Part shown: positions 1-9,318 of the stretch, piece after piece | Layout: each line of letters opens with the position of its first letter | Numbering within the stretch: position 1 is the first letter of the stretch | From: Citrobacter sp. Res13-Sevr-PEB04-36 | GTDB lineage: Bacteria > Pseudomonadota > Gammaproteobacteria > Enterobacterales > Enterobacteriaceae | Length of the DNA stretch: 64,000 nt | Assembly: GCF_015672735.1 (NCBI RefSeq) | Contig: NZ_JADABY010000014.1 | Span: 186,001 to 250,000 of the forward strand | Reading direction: 5' to 3' | Notes under the pieces: model-generated | What the model was told of the DNA's origin: nothing | Database searches by the model: none | The model's input: the letters and a program-made list of their open reading frames with translations, nothing else | Position numbers and translations under genes: made by a program

Positions 1-1
1 T

Positions 2-910
2 ATGATGCGTCGGACATTTATCAAGAAAGAGGGGGTTGTACTGACAACCCTGGCCCGTTACCTTCTCGGTGAGAAGTGCGGTAATCGTTTGAAAACTATC
101 GATGAACTGGCTGCTGAGTGTCATTCATCGGTAGGGCTAACACAGGCGGCGCTGAAAACGCTGGAATCCTCTGGAGCGATCCGTATCGAGCGTCGCGGGC
201 GTAACGGCAGCTTCCTGGTGGAGATGGATAACCGCACGTTGTTGAAGCATGTCGATATCAATAATGTGGTCTGTGCGATGCCGCTGCCCTATACCCGTTT
301 GTATGAAGGGTTGGCGAGTGGACTGAAAGCGCAGTTTGACGGGATCCCGTTTTATTACGCACATATGCGTGGGGCGGATATCCGTGTGGAATGCCTGATC
401 AATGGCGTCTACGACATGGCGGTAGTTTCCCGTCTGGCTGCAGAAAGTTATCTTGCGCAAAACGGGCTTCGCATCGTACTGGCACTGGGACCGCATACTT
501 ACGTAGGCGAACACCAACTTATCTGTCGTAAAGGTGAGTCCGGGCAAGTGAAGAGGGTGGGACTGGATAACCGCTCGGCGGATCAGAAAATTATGACCGA
601 GGCCTGTTTTGGTGAGCGTGATGTTGAGCTGATTGACCTTCCTTATCACGAAAGCCTGCAGCGTATTGCGAAAGGGGATGTAGATGCGGTGATCTGGAAC
701 GTGGTGGCGGAGGCTGAACTGGCAGTACTGGGGTTAGAAGCAACGCCACTGACCAACGACCCGCGATTTCTGCAGGCCACCGAAGCCGTAGTGTTGACCC
801 GGACAGATGATTATCCGATGCAGCAGTTACTCCGTGCCGTCGTTAACAAAGACGCGCTGCTTGCCCACCAGCAACGTGTGGCAAATGGTGAACAGGAACC
901 CAGTTATTAA
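2..910 (+). CDS. yhfZ: YhfZ, GntR-like regulator with a ligand-binding-type domain
   Basis: The product has 302 residues, close to E. coli YhfZ. Residues about 10-75 form a winged helix (helix-turn-helix near TIDELAAECHSSVGLTQAAL, wing near IRIERRGRNGSFL). The remainder looks like a periplasmic-binding-protein-type effector domain. It is the first gene of the php/yhf operon and probably its local regulator; the effector is unknown. Two in-frame ATGs lie at 2 and 5, and the ribosome site is outside the window, so the exact start is open. The stop at 908-910 is 14 bases before yhfY. Family assignment is by sequence resemblance; the regulatory role is inference. Confidence 0.85.
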   Translation: MMRRTFIKKEGVVLTTLARYLLGEKCGNRLKTIDELAAECHSSVGLTQAALKTLESSGAIRIERRGRNGSFLVEMDNRTLLKHVDINNVVCAMPLPYTRLYEGLASGLKAQFDGIPFYYAHMRGADIRVECLINGVYDMAVVSRLAAESYLAQNGLRIVLALGPHTYVGEHQLICRKGESGQVKRVGLDNRSADQKIMTEACFGERDVELIDLPYHESLQRIAKGDVDAVIWNVVAEAELAVLGLEATPLTNDPRFLQATEAVVLTRTDDYPMQQLLRAVVNKDALLAHQQRVANGEQEPSY

Positions 911-924
911 GCGAAGGGCATAAG

Positions 925-1287
925 ATGGAAAACAGACTGAACCTGTTGTGTGAAGCGGGTGTTATCGACAAGGATATCTGCAGCGGCATGCTGCAGGTAG
1001 TGAAGCAACTCGATGAAGAGTGGCATTTACCGGTTCATACCGAGCAGGGAGCAATGGCAATAACCCATATGGCGAGCGCATTAATGCGTAGCCGCCGGGG
1101 GGAAGTGATCGAAGCTCTTGATGATGAACTGCTGGCTGAGCTGGCGCAATCAAACCACTGGCCAACTATTTTATTGGTGCATTGTGGGTTGTTGAAAGAG
1201 TTTGCGCTGACGCTACATGCTAATGAAGAGGGGTATCTGTTGGCGAACCTGTACGGATTATGGATGGCGGCGCACGAAGGCGTCTGA
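925..1287 (+). CDS. yhfY: YhfY, stand-alone PRD-domain protein
   Basis: The product has 120 residues and matches E. coli YhfY. The whole chain is a single PTS regulation domain (PRD), with the typical segment LPVHTEQGAMAITHMASAL and histidines that in other PRD proteins are phosphorylated by HPr or EIIB. There is no DNA-binding, antiterminator or EII domain attached. Together with YhfZ just upstream it suggests control of this operon by PTS phosphorylation, but no phosphorylation has been shown here. The start has a GAAGGG-type ribosome site seven bases upstream. Confidence 0.8.
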   Translation: MENRLNLLCEAGVIDKDICSGMLQVVKQLDEEWHLPVHTEQGAMAITHMASALMRSRRGEVIEALDDELLAELAQSNHWPTILLVHCGLLKEFALTLHANEEGYLLANLYGLWMAAHEGV

Positions 1288-1317
1288 GGTAAATCGAATA
1301 TCGGCGTACCGCATCTT

Positions 1318-1341
1318 AAATATTCAAAAAAATGAATATTT
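1318..1341. repeat. AT-rich perfect inverted repeat between yhfY and yhfX
   Basis: Arms AAATATTCA (1318-1326) and TGAATATTT (1333-1341) are separated by six A residues. It lies in the 83-base gap upstream of yhfX. It could be a weak hairpin, an operator or part of an internal promoter. There is no T-run, so it is not a standard terminator. Confidence 0.5.
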
Positions 1342-1370
1342 AACTGAGGGATTAGAAACGAGGCATACAG

Positions 1371-2534
1371 ATGTTTATACAGGCATTGAAACGCCAGAAC
1401 CCTGCACTCATTACTGCCGCTATTGGCCTGTGGCAGGAAGGAAAGATTGCGCCAGATAGCTGGGTTATTGATGTTGACCAGGTGATCGAGAATGGCAAAC
1501 GCCTCTTAGACGTGGCGCAGCAACACGGTATCTCACTCTATTTGATGACTAAGCAGATTGGGCGTAATCCGTGGCTGGCAGACAAGCTATTGCAGCTTGG
1601 TTATGAAGGCATTGTGGTTGTGGATTACAAAGAGGGCCGCGTGATGCGCCGCGCCGGGCTACCGGTCGCGCATCAGGGGCACCTGGTACAGATCCCTTCG
1701 CGACAGGTCAGTGACGCAGTGGCTCAGGGAACTGATGTCATAACTCTTTTTTCACTGGAAAAAGCGCGTGAGGTTTCCGCTGCGGCAGTGAAAGCTGGTT
1801 GTGAACAGGCTGTCATGCTCAAAGTCTATGATAAAGAGGATTATCTCTATCCGGGGCAAGAAAGTGGATTTCCACTGGCCTATCTGAACGATGTCGTGAA
1901 TGAAATACGTTGTTTACCGGGCCTGCATCTTAGTGGATTAACTCATTTTCCCTGCCTGCTGTGGGATGAGAAATCCGCAGAAACGGTACCGACGCCAAAT
2001 CTGCACACCCTGGTGGCAGCCCGACGTCAGTTAGCCGCGGCAGGCGTTGACGTTGAACAACTCAATGCCCCCTCTGCCAGCAGCTGTACATCGCTTCCGC
2101 TACTGGCGAAATATGGCGTGACTCACGCAGAGCCTGGACATGCGCTGACGGGAACCGTCCCGTCTAATCAGAAGGGCGACCAGCCTGAACGTATTGCAAT
2201 GCTCTGGCTGAGCGAGATTTCCCATACTTTTTGCGGAGACAGTTATTGCTATGGTGGCGGCTATTACCGCCGTGGCCATGCGCGCAATGCACTGGTTTTT
2301 GCGCCTGGCAATAGCATACCCGTTGAAGCAACGCTGCAACCTGTAGATGACAGTAGTATCGATTATTACCTGCCTCTGGCTGGAGAGTTCCCGGTGAGCA
2401 GTGCGGTGGTGTTCTGCTTCCGTACCCAAATCTTTGTGACCCGTAGTGATGTTGTGCTGGTGTCCGGTATTCAGCGTGGTGCAGCTGAGATCGTTGCCCG
2501 GTACGACAGTCTCGGAAATGTACTGGAGGGTTAA
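1371..2534 (+). CDS. yhfX: YhfX, alanine-racemase-like PLP enzyme
   Basis: The product has 387 residues and matches YhfX. The N-terminal half resembles the type III (alanine racemase/D-amino-acid deaminase) PLP barrel. The segment [11 protein letters not shown] near residue 60 carries the probable Schiff-base lysine, and a glycine-rich SSCTSLPLL stretch lies near residue 240. The substrate is unknown; family knowledge allows an amino-acid racemase, a decarboxylase or a related PLP reaction. A GAGG site precedes the ATG. Its stop overlaps the yhfW start by one base, so the two are translationally coupled. Confidence 0.82.
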   Translation: MFIQALKRQNPALITAAIGLWQEGKIAPDSWVIDVDQVIENGKRLLDVAQQHGISLYLMTKQIGRNPWLADKLLQLGYEGIVVVDYKEGRVMRRAGLPVAHQGHLVQIPSRQVSDAVAQGTDVITLFSLEKAREVSAAAVKAGCEQAVMLKVYDKEDYLYPGQESGFPLAYLNDVVNEIRCLPGLHLSGLTHFPCLLWDEKSAETVPTPNLHTLVAARRQLAAAGVDVEQLNAPSASSCTSLPLLAKYGVTHAEPGHALTGTVPSNQKGDQPERIAMLWLSEISHTFCGDSYCYGGGYYRRGHARNALVFAPGNSIPVEATLQPVDDSSIDYYLPLAGEFPVSSAVVFCFRTQIFVTRSDVVLVSGIQRGAAEIVARYDSLGNVLEG

Positions 2535-3760
2535 TGGCGCGATTCGTGGTGTTGGTCATTGATAGCTTTGGGGTCGGCGCAATGAAGGACGTGACGCGGG
2601 TCAGGCCGCAGGATGCTGGGGCGAATACCTGTGGTCATATCCTGGGCGAACTCCCGCAGTTACAGTTGCCGACGTTGGAAAAGCTGGGGTTGATTAACGC
2701 GCTGGGCTATGCGCCGGGTGTGATGAAACCTTCATTGTCGGCTGTCTGGGGTGTGGCGGAACTGCAGCATGAAGGGGGCGATACCTTTATGGGGCATCAG
2801 GAGATTTTAGGCACTCAGCCGCAGTCCCCGTTGCGCATGCCGTTTAGCGATGTTATCGACCGGGTTGAGCAGGCGCTGAAAAGCGAGGGCTGGCAGGTGG
2901 AGCGGCGTGGTGGTGAACTGGCATTTCTGTGGATCAACGGGGCTGTGGCCGTGGGGGATAACCTCGAAGCAGATTTAGGTCAGGTCTATAACGTGACCGC
3001 TAACCTGTCTGTTATCCCGTTTGATGAGGTGTTGAAAGTCGGCCGAGTGGTACGTGAGCAAGTACAGGTTGGGCGCGTGATCGCGTTTGGCGGACTGCTT
3101 ACTAACAGCCAGCGTATTCTGGATGCCGCCGAGACCAAAGAGGGACGTTTTATCGGTATTAACGCCCCACGCTCCGGCGCCTACGAAAGCGGCTTTCAGG
3201 TCAGACATATGGGCTACGGGGTTGATGACCAGGTGCAGGTTCCGCAAAAGCTGCATGAGATAGGAGTGCAAACGATCCTGGTTGGTAAAGTGGCCGATAT
3301 CGTCAGCAATCCTCATGGGCGTAGCTGGCAAAACCTGGTGGACAGCCAGCAGATTATGGATATCACCCTGAATGAATTTCAGGCCGAATCGACGGCATTT
3401 ATCTGCACTAACATCCAGGAAACCGATCTCGCTGGACATGCTGAAGATGTGGCTCGTTATGCCGAACGATTGCAGCTTGTCGATCTTAATCTTTCGCGCC
3501 TTCTGGCCGCAATGACTCAAGGGGACTGTCTGGTCGTCATGGCCGATCACGGTAATGATCCGACCATCGGCCATAGCCACCATACCCGTGAAGTTGTACC
3601 GGTGTTGGTTTATCAGCAGGGACAGATGCCAGGCCAGCTTGGTGTACGTGCCTCGCTATCGGATGTCGGTGCGACGGTATGTGAGTTTTTCGCCGCACCA
3701 CCACCACAAAACGGTACCTCTTTTCTTTCTGCGTTACGGCTCACAGGAGATGTTTTATGA
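2534..3760 (+). CDS. yhfW: YhfW, phosphopentomutase-like alkaline-phosphatase superfamily enzyme
   Basis: The product has 408 residues. The N-terminus [14 protein letters not shown], the middle [14 protein letters not shown] and the C-terminal [19 protein letters not shown] match the metal-binding and phosphoryl-transfer segments of phosphopentomutase (DeoB): the first Asp, the DT of the GDT segment, the DHGND pair and the late His residues are all present. [15 protein letters not shown] matches the other metal-site strand. This suggests a 1,5-phosphomutase or a phosphosugar enzyme, but the substrate is unknown. It overlaps php by four bases (ATGA). Confidence 0.82.
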   Translation: MARFVVLVIDSFGVGAMKDVTRVRPQDAGANTCGHILGELPQLQLPTLEKLGLINALGYAPGVMKPSLSAVWGVAELQHEGGDTFMGHQEILGTQPQSPLRMPFSDVIDRVEQALKSEGWQVERRGGELAFLWINGAVAVGDNLEADLGQVYNVTANLSVIPFDEVLKVGRVVREQVQVGRVIAFGGLLTNSQRILDAAETKEGRFIGINAPRSGAYESGFQVRHMGYGVDDQVQVPQKLHEIGVQTILVGKVADIVSNPHGRSWQNLVDSQQIMDITLNEFQAESTAFICTNIQETDLAGHAEDVARYAERLQLVDLNLSRLLAAMTQGDCLVVMADHGNDPTIGHSHHTREVVPVLVYQQGQMPGQLGVRASLSDVGATVCEFFAAPPPQNGTSFLSALRLTGDVL

Positions 3761-4635
3761 GCATTGATACGACAGGCTACACCTACGTCCATGAACATCT
3801 GCATATCGATCTCTCTGGTTTTAAGAACAACATCGACTGTCGGTTAGATCAGTACGCGCTCATCTGCCAGGAGATGAAAGATCTGCGGGCGTTAGGGGTA
3901 CGCAACATTATTGAGATGACCAATCGGTACATGGGGCGTAACCCGCAATTTATGCTCGATATGATGCGTGAAACGGGGATGAATGTAGTGGCCTGCACCG
4001 GTTATTACCAGGATGCGTTTTTCCCTGAACATGTAGCGGCCCGCAGCGTGGAACAGCTCGCGCAGGAGATGGTTGATGAGATTGTTATCGGTATTGATGG
4101 TACTGAATTGAAGGCCGGAATTATCGCGGAAATCGGCTCCAGCGAAGGGGTGATTACGCCACTTGAAGAGAAGGTTTTTATCGCCGCGGCGCGGGCGCAT
4201 AACGAAACCGGACGCCCCATATCGACCCATACCTCTTTCAGTACAATGGGCCTGGAACAGTTGGATTTGCTGAAGATGCACGGCGTTGACCTTTCCCGCG
4301 TGACCGTTGGTCACTGCGATTTGAAAGATAACCTCGACAATATTCTACGCATGATCGATCTCGGCGCGTATGTGCAGTTCGACACCATTGGTAAAAACAG
4401 CTATTACCCGGACGAGAAACGCATTGGCATGCTGCACGCGCTACGCGATCGCAAGCTGCTTAACCACGTGATGCTCTCAATGGATATTACCCGGCGCTCA
4501 CATTTAAAAGCCAATGGCGGCAATGGCTATGACTACCTGTTAACGACTTTTATTCCACAACTGCGCCAGTCAGGATTCGACCAAGCCGATGTGGACACGA
4601 TGTTACGTGATAACCCTTCACAATTTTTCCAATAA
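3757..4635 (+). CDS. php: Php (YhfV), phosphotriesterase homology protein
   Basis: The product has 292 residues and belongs to the amidohydrolase superfamily. All binuclear metal ligands can be seen: HEHLH near residue 11, a Glu in AEIGSSEG near residue 125 in place of the carbamylated lysine of true phosphotriesterases, THTS near 155, GHCD near 185 and the Asp of LSMDITRR near 245. Relatives include phosphosugar lactonases, so a lactone or phosphoester hydrolase is plausible, but the natural substrate is unknown. Start ATG overlaps the yhfW stop. Confidence 0.88.
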   Translation: MSIDTTGYTYVHEHLHIDLSGFKNNIDCRLDQYALICQEMKDLRALGVRNIIEMTNRYMGRNPQFMLDMMRETGMNVVACTGYYQDAFFPEHVAARSVEQLAQEMVDEIVIGIDGTELKAGIIAEIGSSEGVITPLEEKVFIAAARAHNETGRPISTHTSFSTMGLEQLDLLKMHGVDLSRVTVGHCDLKDNLDNILRMIDLGAYVQFDTIGKNSYYPDEKRIGMLHALRDRKLLNHVMLSMDITRRSHLKANGGNGYDYLLTTFIPQLRQSGFDQADVDTMLRDNPSQFFQ

Positions 4636-4645
4636 GGATAGAACC

Positions 4646-4999
4646 ATGAAAAAGATTGGCGTTGCTGGCTTACAGCGTGAGCAGATTAAAAAGACCATCG
4701 AAACTGTAGCTCCAGGCTGCTTTGAAGTATCAATTCACAACGATATGGAAGCAGCGATGAAGGTGAAATCCGGGCAACTGGACTACTACATTGGCGCCTG
4801 TAATACCGGGGCTGGTGCGGCGCTATCGATTGCTATTGCGGTGATTGGTTACAACAAAAGCTGCACTATCGCCAAGCCGGGTATTAAAGCGAAAGATGAG
4901 CATATCGCAAAAATGGTCGCGGAAGGGAAAGTGGCTTTCGGTCTTTCCGTCGAACATGTTGAACATGCGATTCCGCTGCTTGTTAACCATCTGAAATAA
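4646..4999 (+). CDS. yhfU: YhfU, small conserved protein of the yhf operon
   Basis: The product has 117 residues, the usual length for YhfU. The ATG at 4646 is chosen because the chain then begins MKKIGVAGLQ as in the family; an upstream ATG would run inside php. It looks like a small alpha/beta protein with a glycine-rich CNTGAGAALSIAIAVIG segment, then KPGIKAKDEHIAKMV. It always sits next to YhfT, so it may be a soluble partner of that membrane protein; this is inference. No catalytic motif is recognised. Confidence 0.8.
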   Translation: MKKIGVAGLQREQIKKTIETVAPGCFEVSIHNDMEAAMKVKSGQLDYYIGACNTGAGAALSIAIAVIGYNKSCTIAKPGIKAKDEHIAKMVAEGKVAFGLSVEHVEHAIPLLVNHLK

Positions 5000-5010
5000 A
5001 AGGCACGATT

Positions 5011-6315
5011 ATGGATCTGTACATTCAGATTATCCTGGTGGCCTGTCTGACCGGTATGACATCGCTTTTGGCGCATCGGTCGGCTGCCGTTTTTCATGAT
5101 GGAATCCGTCCAATTCTCCCGCAGCTCATTGAAGGGAATATGAACCGCCGTGAGGCGGGGAGTATCGCGTTTGGTCTGAGCATCGGATTTGTTGCTTCTG
5201 TCGGGATTTCGTTCACGTTGAAAACCGGGCTGCTTAATGCGTGGCTGCTGTTTCTGCCAACGGACATTCTTGGCGTGCTGGCAGTCAATAGCCTGCTGGC
5301 GTTTGGTCTGGGAGCTATCTGGGGTGTACTGATTCTGACCTGTCTGCTACCGGTGAATCAGTTACTGACAGCATTACCCGTAGATGTGCTGGGTAGCCTC
5401 GGGGAGCTGAGTTCTCCGGTGGTGGCCGCATTTGCGCTCTTTCCTCTGGTGGCGATTTTCTACCAGTTTGGCTGGAAACACAGTCTGATAGCGGCCGTTG
5501 TGGTATTGCTGACCCGAGTCGCTGTCGTGCGTTTCTTCCCACACCTTAACCCGGAATCAATTGAGATTTTCATTGGTATGGTCATGCTGCTGGCGATTGC
5601 CATTTTCCATGATATACGCCATCGCAGTGATGAAGGGATGGATGCCAGTGGGTTATCGGTATTTGAGGAGCGAACCTCAAGGATCATTAAAAATCTACCG
5701 TATATCGCCATTGTCGGCGCGCTGATTGCTGCCGTCGCCAGTATGAAAATTTTCGCGGGCAGTGAGGTTTCGATCTTTACGCTGGAAAAAGCTTACTCGG
5801 CAGGGATTACGCCAGAACAATCGCAGACCCTGATAAACCAGGCTGCACTGGCTGAATTTATGCGTGGGTTGGGCTTTGTGCCGATGATTGCGACAACCGC
5901 GCTGGCGACGGGGGTTTATGCGGTAGCAGGTTTCACTTTCGTCTATTCAGTCGGCTATCTGGCACCGAACCCGTGGATTGCGGCGATCCTCGGCGCTATC
6001 GTGATTTCAGCGGAAGTGCTGCTGCTGCGCTCAATTGGCAAATGGCTGGGCCGCTATCCGTCAGTACGCAACGCATCGGATAACATTCGTAATGCCATGA
6101 ATATACTGATGGAAATGGCACTGTTGATCGGTTCTATTTTTGCAGCAATAAAAATGGCGGGTTACACCGGATTCTCTATTGCGGTTGCCATTTATTTCCT
6201 CAACGAGTCGATTGGACGGCCGGTACAGAAAATGGCAGCACCGGTTGTTGCGGTGATGATTACCGGTATCCTGTTGAATATTCTCTACTGGTGCGGGCTG
6301 TTTGTCCCGGCCTGA
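5011..6315 (+). CDS. yhfT: YhfT, polytopic inner-membrane protein, probable transporter
   Basis: The product has 434 residues and about ten to twelve hydrophobic segments along its whole length, with a polar loop near residues 190-225 (FHDIRHRSDEGMDASG). It matches E. coli YhfT. Position in the operon with yhfU and PLP/phosphosugar-type enzymes suggests it imports the substrate of the pathway, but the substrate is unknown. It does not resemble a standard PTS EIIC clearly enough to call it one. ATG at 5011 follows the yhfU stop by 11 bases. Confidence 0.78.
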   Translation: MDLYIQIILVACLTGMTSLLAHRSAAVFHDGIRPILPQLIEGNMNRREAGSIAFGLSIGFVASVGISFTLKTGLLNAWLLFLPTDILGVLAVNSLLAFGLGAIWGVLILTCLLPVNQLLTALPVDVLGSLGELSSPVVAAFALFPLVAIFYQFGWKHSLIAAVVVLLTRVAVVRFFPHLNPESIEIFIGMVMLLAIAIFHDIRHRSDEGMDASGLSVFEERTSRIIKNLPYIAIVGALIAAVASMKIFAGSEVSIFTLEKAYSAGITPEQSQTLINQAALAEFMRGLGFVPMIATTALATGVYAVAGFTFVYSVGYLAPNPWIAAILGAIVISAEVLLLRSIGKWLGRYPSVRNASDNIRNAMNILMEMALLIGSIFAAIKMAGYTGFSIAVAIYFLNESIGRPVQKMAAPVVAVMITGILLNILYWCGLFVPA

Positions 6316-6327
6316 GGAGGCACGTAA

Positions 6328-7428
6328 ATGATGACGTTTCCCCTGCAGAGCCTGACGCTTGCAGAAGCGCAGCAAAAGCAATTTGCGCTGGTAGATACCC
6401 TCTGCCGTCATTTCCCAGGTGCTGATTTTTTAGCCGGTGGCGATGTTGGCCTAAGTCCGGGACTGAATCAGCCTCGGGTAACGCAGCGTGTGGAAAAAGT
6501 GTTGGCTGATGCGTTTCATGCTGAAGCTGCCGTTCTGGTTCAGGGCGCGGGCACCGGGGCTATTCGCGCTGGTCTGGCGGCATTGCTTAAACCCGGTCAG
6601 CGGCTGTTAGTTCACGATGCGCCCGTTTATCCCACCACTCAGGTGCTTATTGAGCAGATGGGGATCGTGCTGGTCAGGACGGATTTCAACGATCTTGCGG
6701 CGATTAAGCAGGCTATTACTGAGCACTGTCCTGATGCCGCGTTGGTGCAGCATACGCGTCAGCAGCCCCAGGATCGTTACGTTTTAGCCGAGGTGTTGGC
6801 GGAAATTACAAAATGTGGCGTGCCGACGTTAACCGATGACAATTACGCAGTAATGAAAGTCGACAGGATCGGCTGCGAATACGGGGCGACGCTGTCCACC
6901 TTCTCTTGTTTTAAACTCTTCGGTCCGGAAGGGGTGGGGGCAGTAATTGGTAAAGCCGATGCTATTGCCAAAATTCGTGCGACGCAGTATTCAGGCGGTA
7001 GCCAGATTCAGGGGGCTCAGGCACTGGAGGTTGTTCGCGGTTTGGTGTTTGCTCCGGTGATGCATGCTGTTCAGGCGGAAGTTTCCGAACATCTGCTGAT
7101 TATGCTCAATAGCGGAGTGATAGCGGAGGTGAAAAAAGCGGTGATTGCCAACGCGCAGTCGAAAGTGCTGATCGTTGAGTTTCATCGGCCGATTGCCTCA
7201 AGAGTATTGATAGAGGCACAAAAACGAGGTGCGCTGCCGTATCCGGTCGGGGCAGAGTCGAAGTATGAGATCCCTCCGCTTTTTTATCGCCTCTCCGGAA
7301 CGTTCCGTGAAGCGAATCCATTACTGGGCGATTATGCGATTCGTATTAATCCCAATCGTAGCGGAGAGGACACTGTGCTACGTATTTTACGTGAGAGCGT
7401 CAGTGCGGTTACGTGCGAGTCAGTGTAA
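6328..7428 (+). CDS. yhfS: YhfS, PLP-dependent aminotransferase/lyase-like protein
   Basis: The product has 366 residues, fold type I PLP enzyme. The segment LTDDNYAVMKVD near residue 170 carries the pyridine-nitrogen Asp, and FSCFKLFGPEGVG near residue 195 holds the probable PLP lysine. VQGAGTGAIRAGLAAL near residue 70 is the phosphate-binding turn. It resembles the SelA/cysteine-desulfurase-like group, but the reaction is unknown. A GGAGG ribosome site lies 5' of two adjacent ATGs (6328, 6331). It is the last gene of the operon and is followed by a strong terminator. Confidence 0.82.
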   Translation: MMTFPLQSLTLAEAQQKQFALVDTLCRHFPGADFLAGGDVGLSPGLNQPRVTQRVEKVLADAFHAEAAVLVQGAGTGAIRAGLAALLKPGQRLLVHDAPVYPTTQVLIEQMGIVLVRTDFNDLAAIKQAITEHCPDAALVQHTRQQPQDRYVLAEVLAEITKCGVPTLTDDNYAVMKVDRIGCEYGATLSTFSCFKLFGPEGVGAVIGKADAIAKIRATQYSGGSQIQGAQALEVVRGLVFAPVMHAVQAEVSEHLLIMLNSGVIAEVKKAVIANAQSKVLIVEFHRPIASRVLIEAQKRGALPYPVGAESKYEIPPLFYRLSGTFREANPLLGDYAIRINPNRSGEDTVLRILRESVSAVTCESV

Positions 7429-7443
7429 TTTATTAAATGTGAT

Positions 7444-7469
7444 AAAACCGGGAAATTCCCGGTTTTTTT
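7444..7469 (+). terminator. Rho-independent terminator after yhfS
   Basis: AAACCGGG and CCCGGTTT pair around AAATT and are followed by a T-run. It ends the yhf operon, and because the other strand also has a short U-run it may work in both directions, serving yhfL too. Confidence 0.85.
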
Positions 7470-7490
7470 GTATCTGCGCAATCGCTTTTA

Positions 7491-7661
7491 TTACTGATCT
7501 GCAGCAGGGCCACAGCCACCAATAATTTTAGAAATTGAAATCGCCGGATGGAGGAGATAATCGTAGCTGCAGTTATTTTTTTTGTTCTCGATATGACCAG
7601 TACATGCGGTCAGTGTAGCCAGAACCCCAGCAACAATGGTGATTTTTGCGAATTTAAACAT
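7491..7661 (-). CDS. yhfL: YhfL, small lipoprotein
   Basis: This 56-residue product matches E. coli YhfL almost exactly in its second half. The N-terminus MFKFAKITIVAGVLATLTAC is a lipoprotein signal peptide with lipobox LTAC, so Cys20 should be lipidated and the mature chain of about 37 residues, with three more cysteines, anchored to a membrane. Function is unknown. AAGGA lies eight bases before the ATG. In E. coli the frl fructosamine operon lies between yhfL and yhfS; here only 62 bases separate them. Confidence 0.88.
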   Translation of the reverse strand: MFKFAKITIVAGVLATLTACTGHIENKKNNCSYDYLLHPAISISKIIGGCGPAADQ

Positions 7662-7690
7662 GTTAAAATCCTTGTTAGATATCTACTTTT

Positions 7691-7709
7691 AAATGGATGA
7701 AATCCATTT
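7691..7709. repeat. Palindrome upstream of yhfL
   Basis: AAATGGAT and ATCCATTT pair perfectly around GAA. It lies 30 bases upstream of the yhfL start inside an AT-rich gap (7662-7933), so it could be an operator or leader hairpin. The rest of this gap holds only the cysG terminator; no further gene was found. Confidence 0.4.
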
Positions 7710-7898
7710 CTCGGCGATTAAGATATCAACTAAAATAAACTTTAAGTAGTCCGAATAAAGACATAACAATGTTTATATGAATTATATATTTAATGAATTA
7801 AATATCTGTAAACTTGGCTTTATTATAATAATTAACAGGCGGATTATTGAAAGAGATATATTGAACGCATCAATTTTTTATTTTTTACATTATAAATA

Positions 7899-7922
7899 AA
7901 TGCCCTGAATCTCAGGGCATTA
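7899..7922 (-). terminator. Terminator after cysG
   Basis: AATGCCCTGA and TCAGGGCATT form a stem directly downstream of the cysG stop on the - strand and are followed by an AU-rich tract. Confidence 0.75.
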
Positions 7923-7933
7923 TCGGAGCTCTG

Positions 7934-9307
7934 TTAATGATTCGAGAACCAGTTCAGCTTATCGCGCAGCCCAACCACGCGACCCACAATGATCAATGCC
8001 GGGCTTTCAACCTGTTGCGCCAGTTCACCGAGCTGCGGCAGGATGCCGTTGACGACGCGCTGTTTCACGGAGGTTCCGTTTTCGACCAACGCAACCGGCA
8101 TATCAGCGGGCATCCCAAACTCGATCAATTTTTCCTGGATAGTTGCCGCCTGATTCAGGCCCATATAGAACACCAGCGTTTGTTTTTCTGCTGCCAGGTT
8201 TTCCCAGTCCAGCTCGCCACCGGTTTTCAGGTGTCCGGTGACCAGACGTACGCTCTGGGCGTAATCGCGATGCGTGAGTGGAATACCGGAATAGGCGGAA
8301 CAACCGGAAGCAGCGGTAATACCTGGAACCACTGAGAACGGGATCCCAGCATGGCACAGGGTTTCCAGCTCTTCACCACCGCGACCAAAGATGAACGGAT
8401 CGCCGCCTTTCAGGCGCACCACGCGCTTGCCCTGTTGCGCTTCGTTCAGCAGGATCTGGTTGATTTCTTCCTGCGGAACGCAGTGATAACCCGCGCGTTT
8501 GCCTACAAAGATACGATCAGCATCGCGACGTACAAGATTCATAATTTCGTCAGAAACCAGGCGGTCATACACCACGACATCGGCCTGTTGGATCTGTTGT
8601 AGCCCTTTCAGCGTCAGCAGTCCGGCATCGCCTGGCCCGGCACCAACCAGCACTACTTCGCCACGATGGTCCAGCGGTTCGCTGAGCATCTGCTCGGTGG
8701 TTTCTTCTACTGCTTGCCGATCGTTGTTCGCCAGAGATTGCGCCAGCCTGTCGTTAACAAACAGCTTTTCCCAGAAGCGGCGACGTTCACCCATACTGGC
8801 GAACTGCTTTTTCACCCGGGAACGTAGCTGGCCTGCATATTGCGCGACCTGGCCCAGATGCTGTGGCAACACGGATTCGAGTCGTTCACGCAGCAGACGC
8901 GCCAGAACAGGCGAGGTACCGCCAGAGGAGACCGCCACCATCAGCGGCGAACGGTCAATAATCGAGGGCATGATGAAACTGGCCGCTTTTGGTGCGTCGA
9001 CCACGTTACAGAAGATGCGGCGTGATTCAGCGGCGTTGCTGACGCGAAGGTTGACGGCATCGTCATCGGTGGCGGCGATCGCCAGCCAGCAGGAGTCGAG
9101 CAGGGCTTCGTCAAACGGCCCCTCAACCAGCGTCAGCATGCCTTCATTTGCCCATACGGTGAACTGTGGAATAAACGCCAGCGCATTAACCGTTAAACGG
9201 GCGCCTGCTTCCAGCAGTAACCGCGCTTTGCGTTCTGCGACATCACCACCGCCGACGATCAAGCAGTCGCGGTCACGTAGTTGACAAAATATAGGCAAAT
9301 GATCCAC
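7934..9307 (-). CDS. cysG: CysG, siroheme synthase (trifunctional)
   Basis: The product has 457 residues, the full family length. Residues 1 to about 200 form the CysG-B half, precorrin-2 dehydrogenase and ferrochelatase: NAD-binding [16 protein letters not shown] and the [15 protein letters not shown] segment whose serine is phosphorylated in Salmonella. Residues about 215-457 form the uroporphyrinogen III methyltransferase half ([35 protein letters not shown]). It makes siroheme for NirB and sulfite reductase. The start codon is GTG at 9307, as in E. coli; it lies 11 bases after nirC. Confidence 0.97.
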   Translation of the reverse strand: MDHLPIFCQLRDRDCLIVGGGDVAERKARLLLEAGARLTVNALAFIPQFTVWANEGMLTLVEGPFDEALLDSCWLAIAATDDDAVNLRVSNAAESRRIFCNVVDAPKAASFIMPSIIDRSPLMVAVSSGGTSPVLARLLRERLESVLPQHLGQVAQYAGQLRSRVKKQFASMGERRRFWEKLFVNDRLAQSLANNDRQAVEETTEQMLSEPLDHRGEVVLVGAGPGDAGLLTLKGLQQIQQADVVVYDRLVSDEIMNLVRRDADRIFVGKRAGYHCVPQEEINQILLNEAQQGKRVVRLKGGDPFIFGRGGEELETLCHAGIPFSVVPGITAASGCSAYSGIPLTHRDYAQSVRLVTGHLKTGGELDWENLAAEKQTLVFYMGLNQAATIQEKLIEFGMPADMPVALVENGTSVKQRVVNGILPQLGELAQQVESPALIIVGRVVGLRDKLNWFSNH

Positions 9308-9318
9308 GACATTACCCC

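Noticed and set aside
7662..7933. Possible small gene or integration scar in the AT-rich yhfL/cysG gap
   Set aside because: No frame with a ribosome site and no direct repeats or integrase remnants were found; only a palindrome and the cysG terminator are visible.
8499..9284. Long + strand open frame of 261 codons across cysG
   Set aside because: It is antisense to the CysG coding frame, Ser/Arg-rich from codon bias, and resembles no family. It is a shadow.
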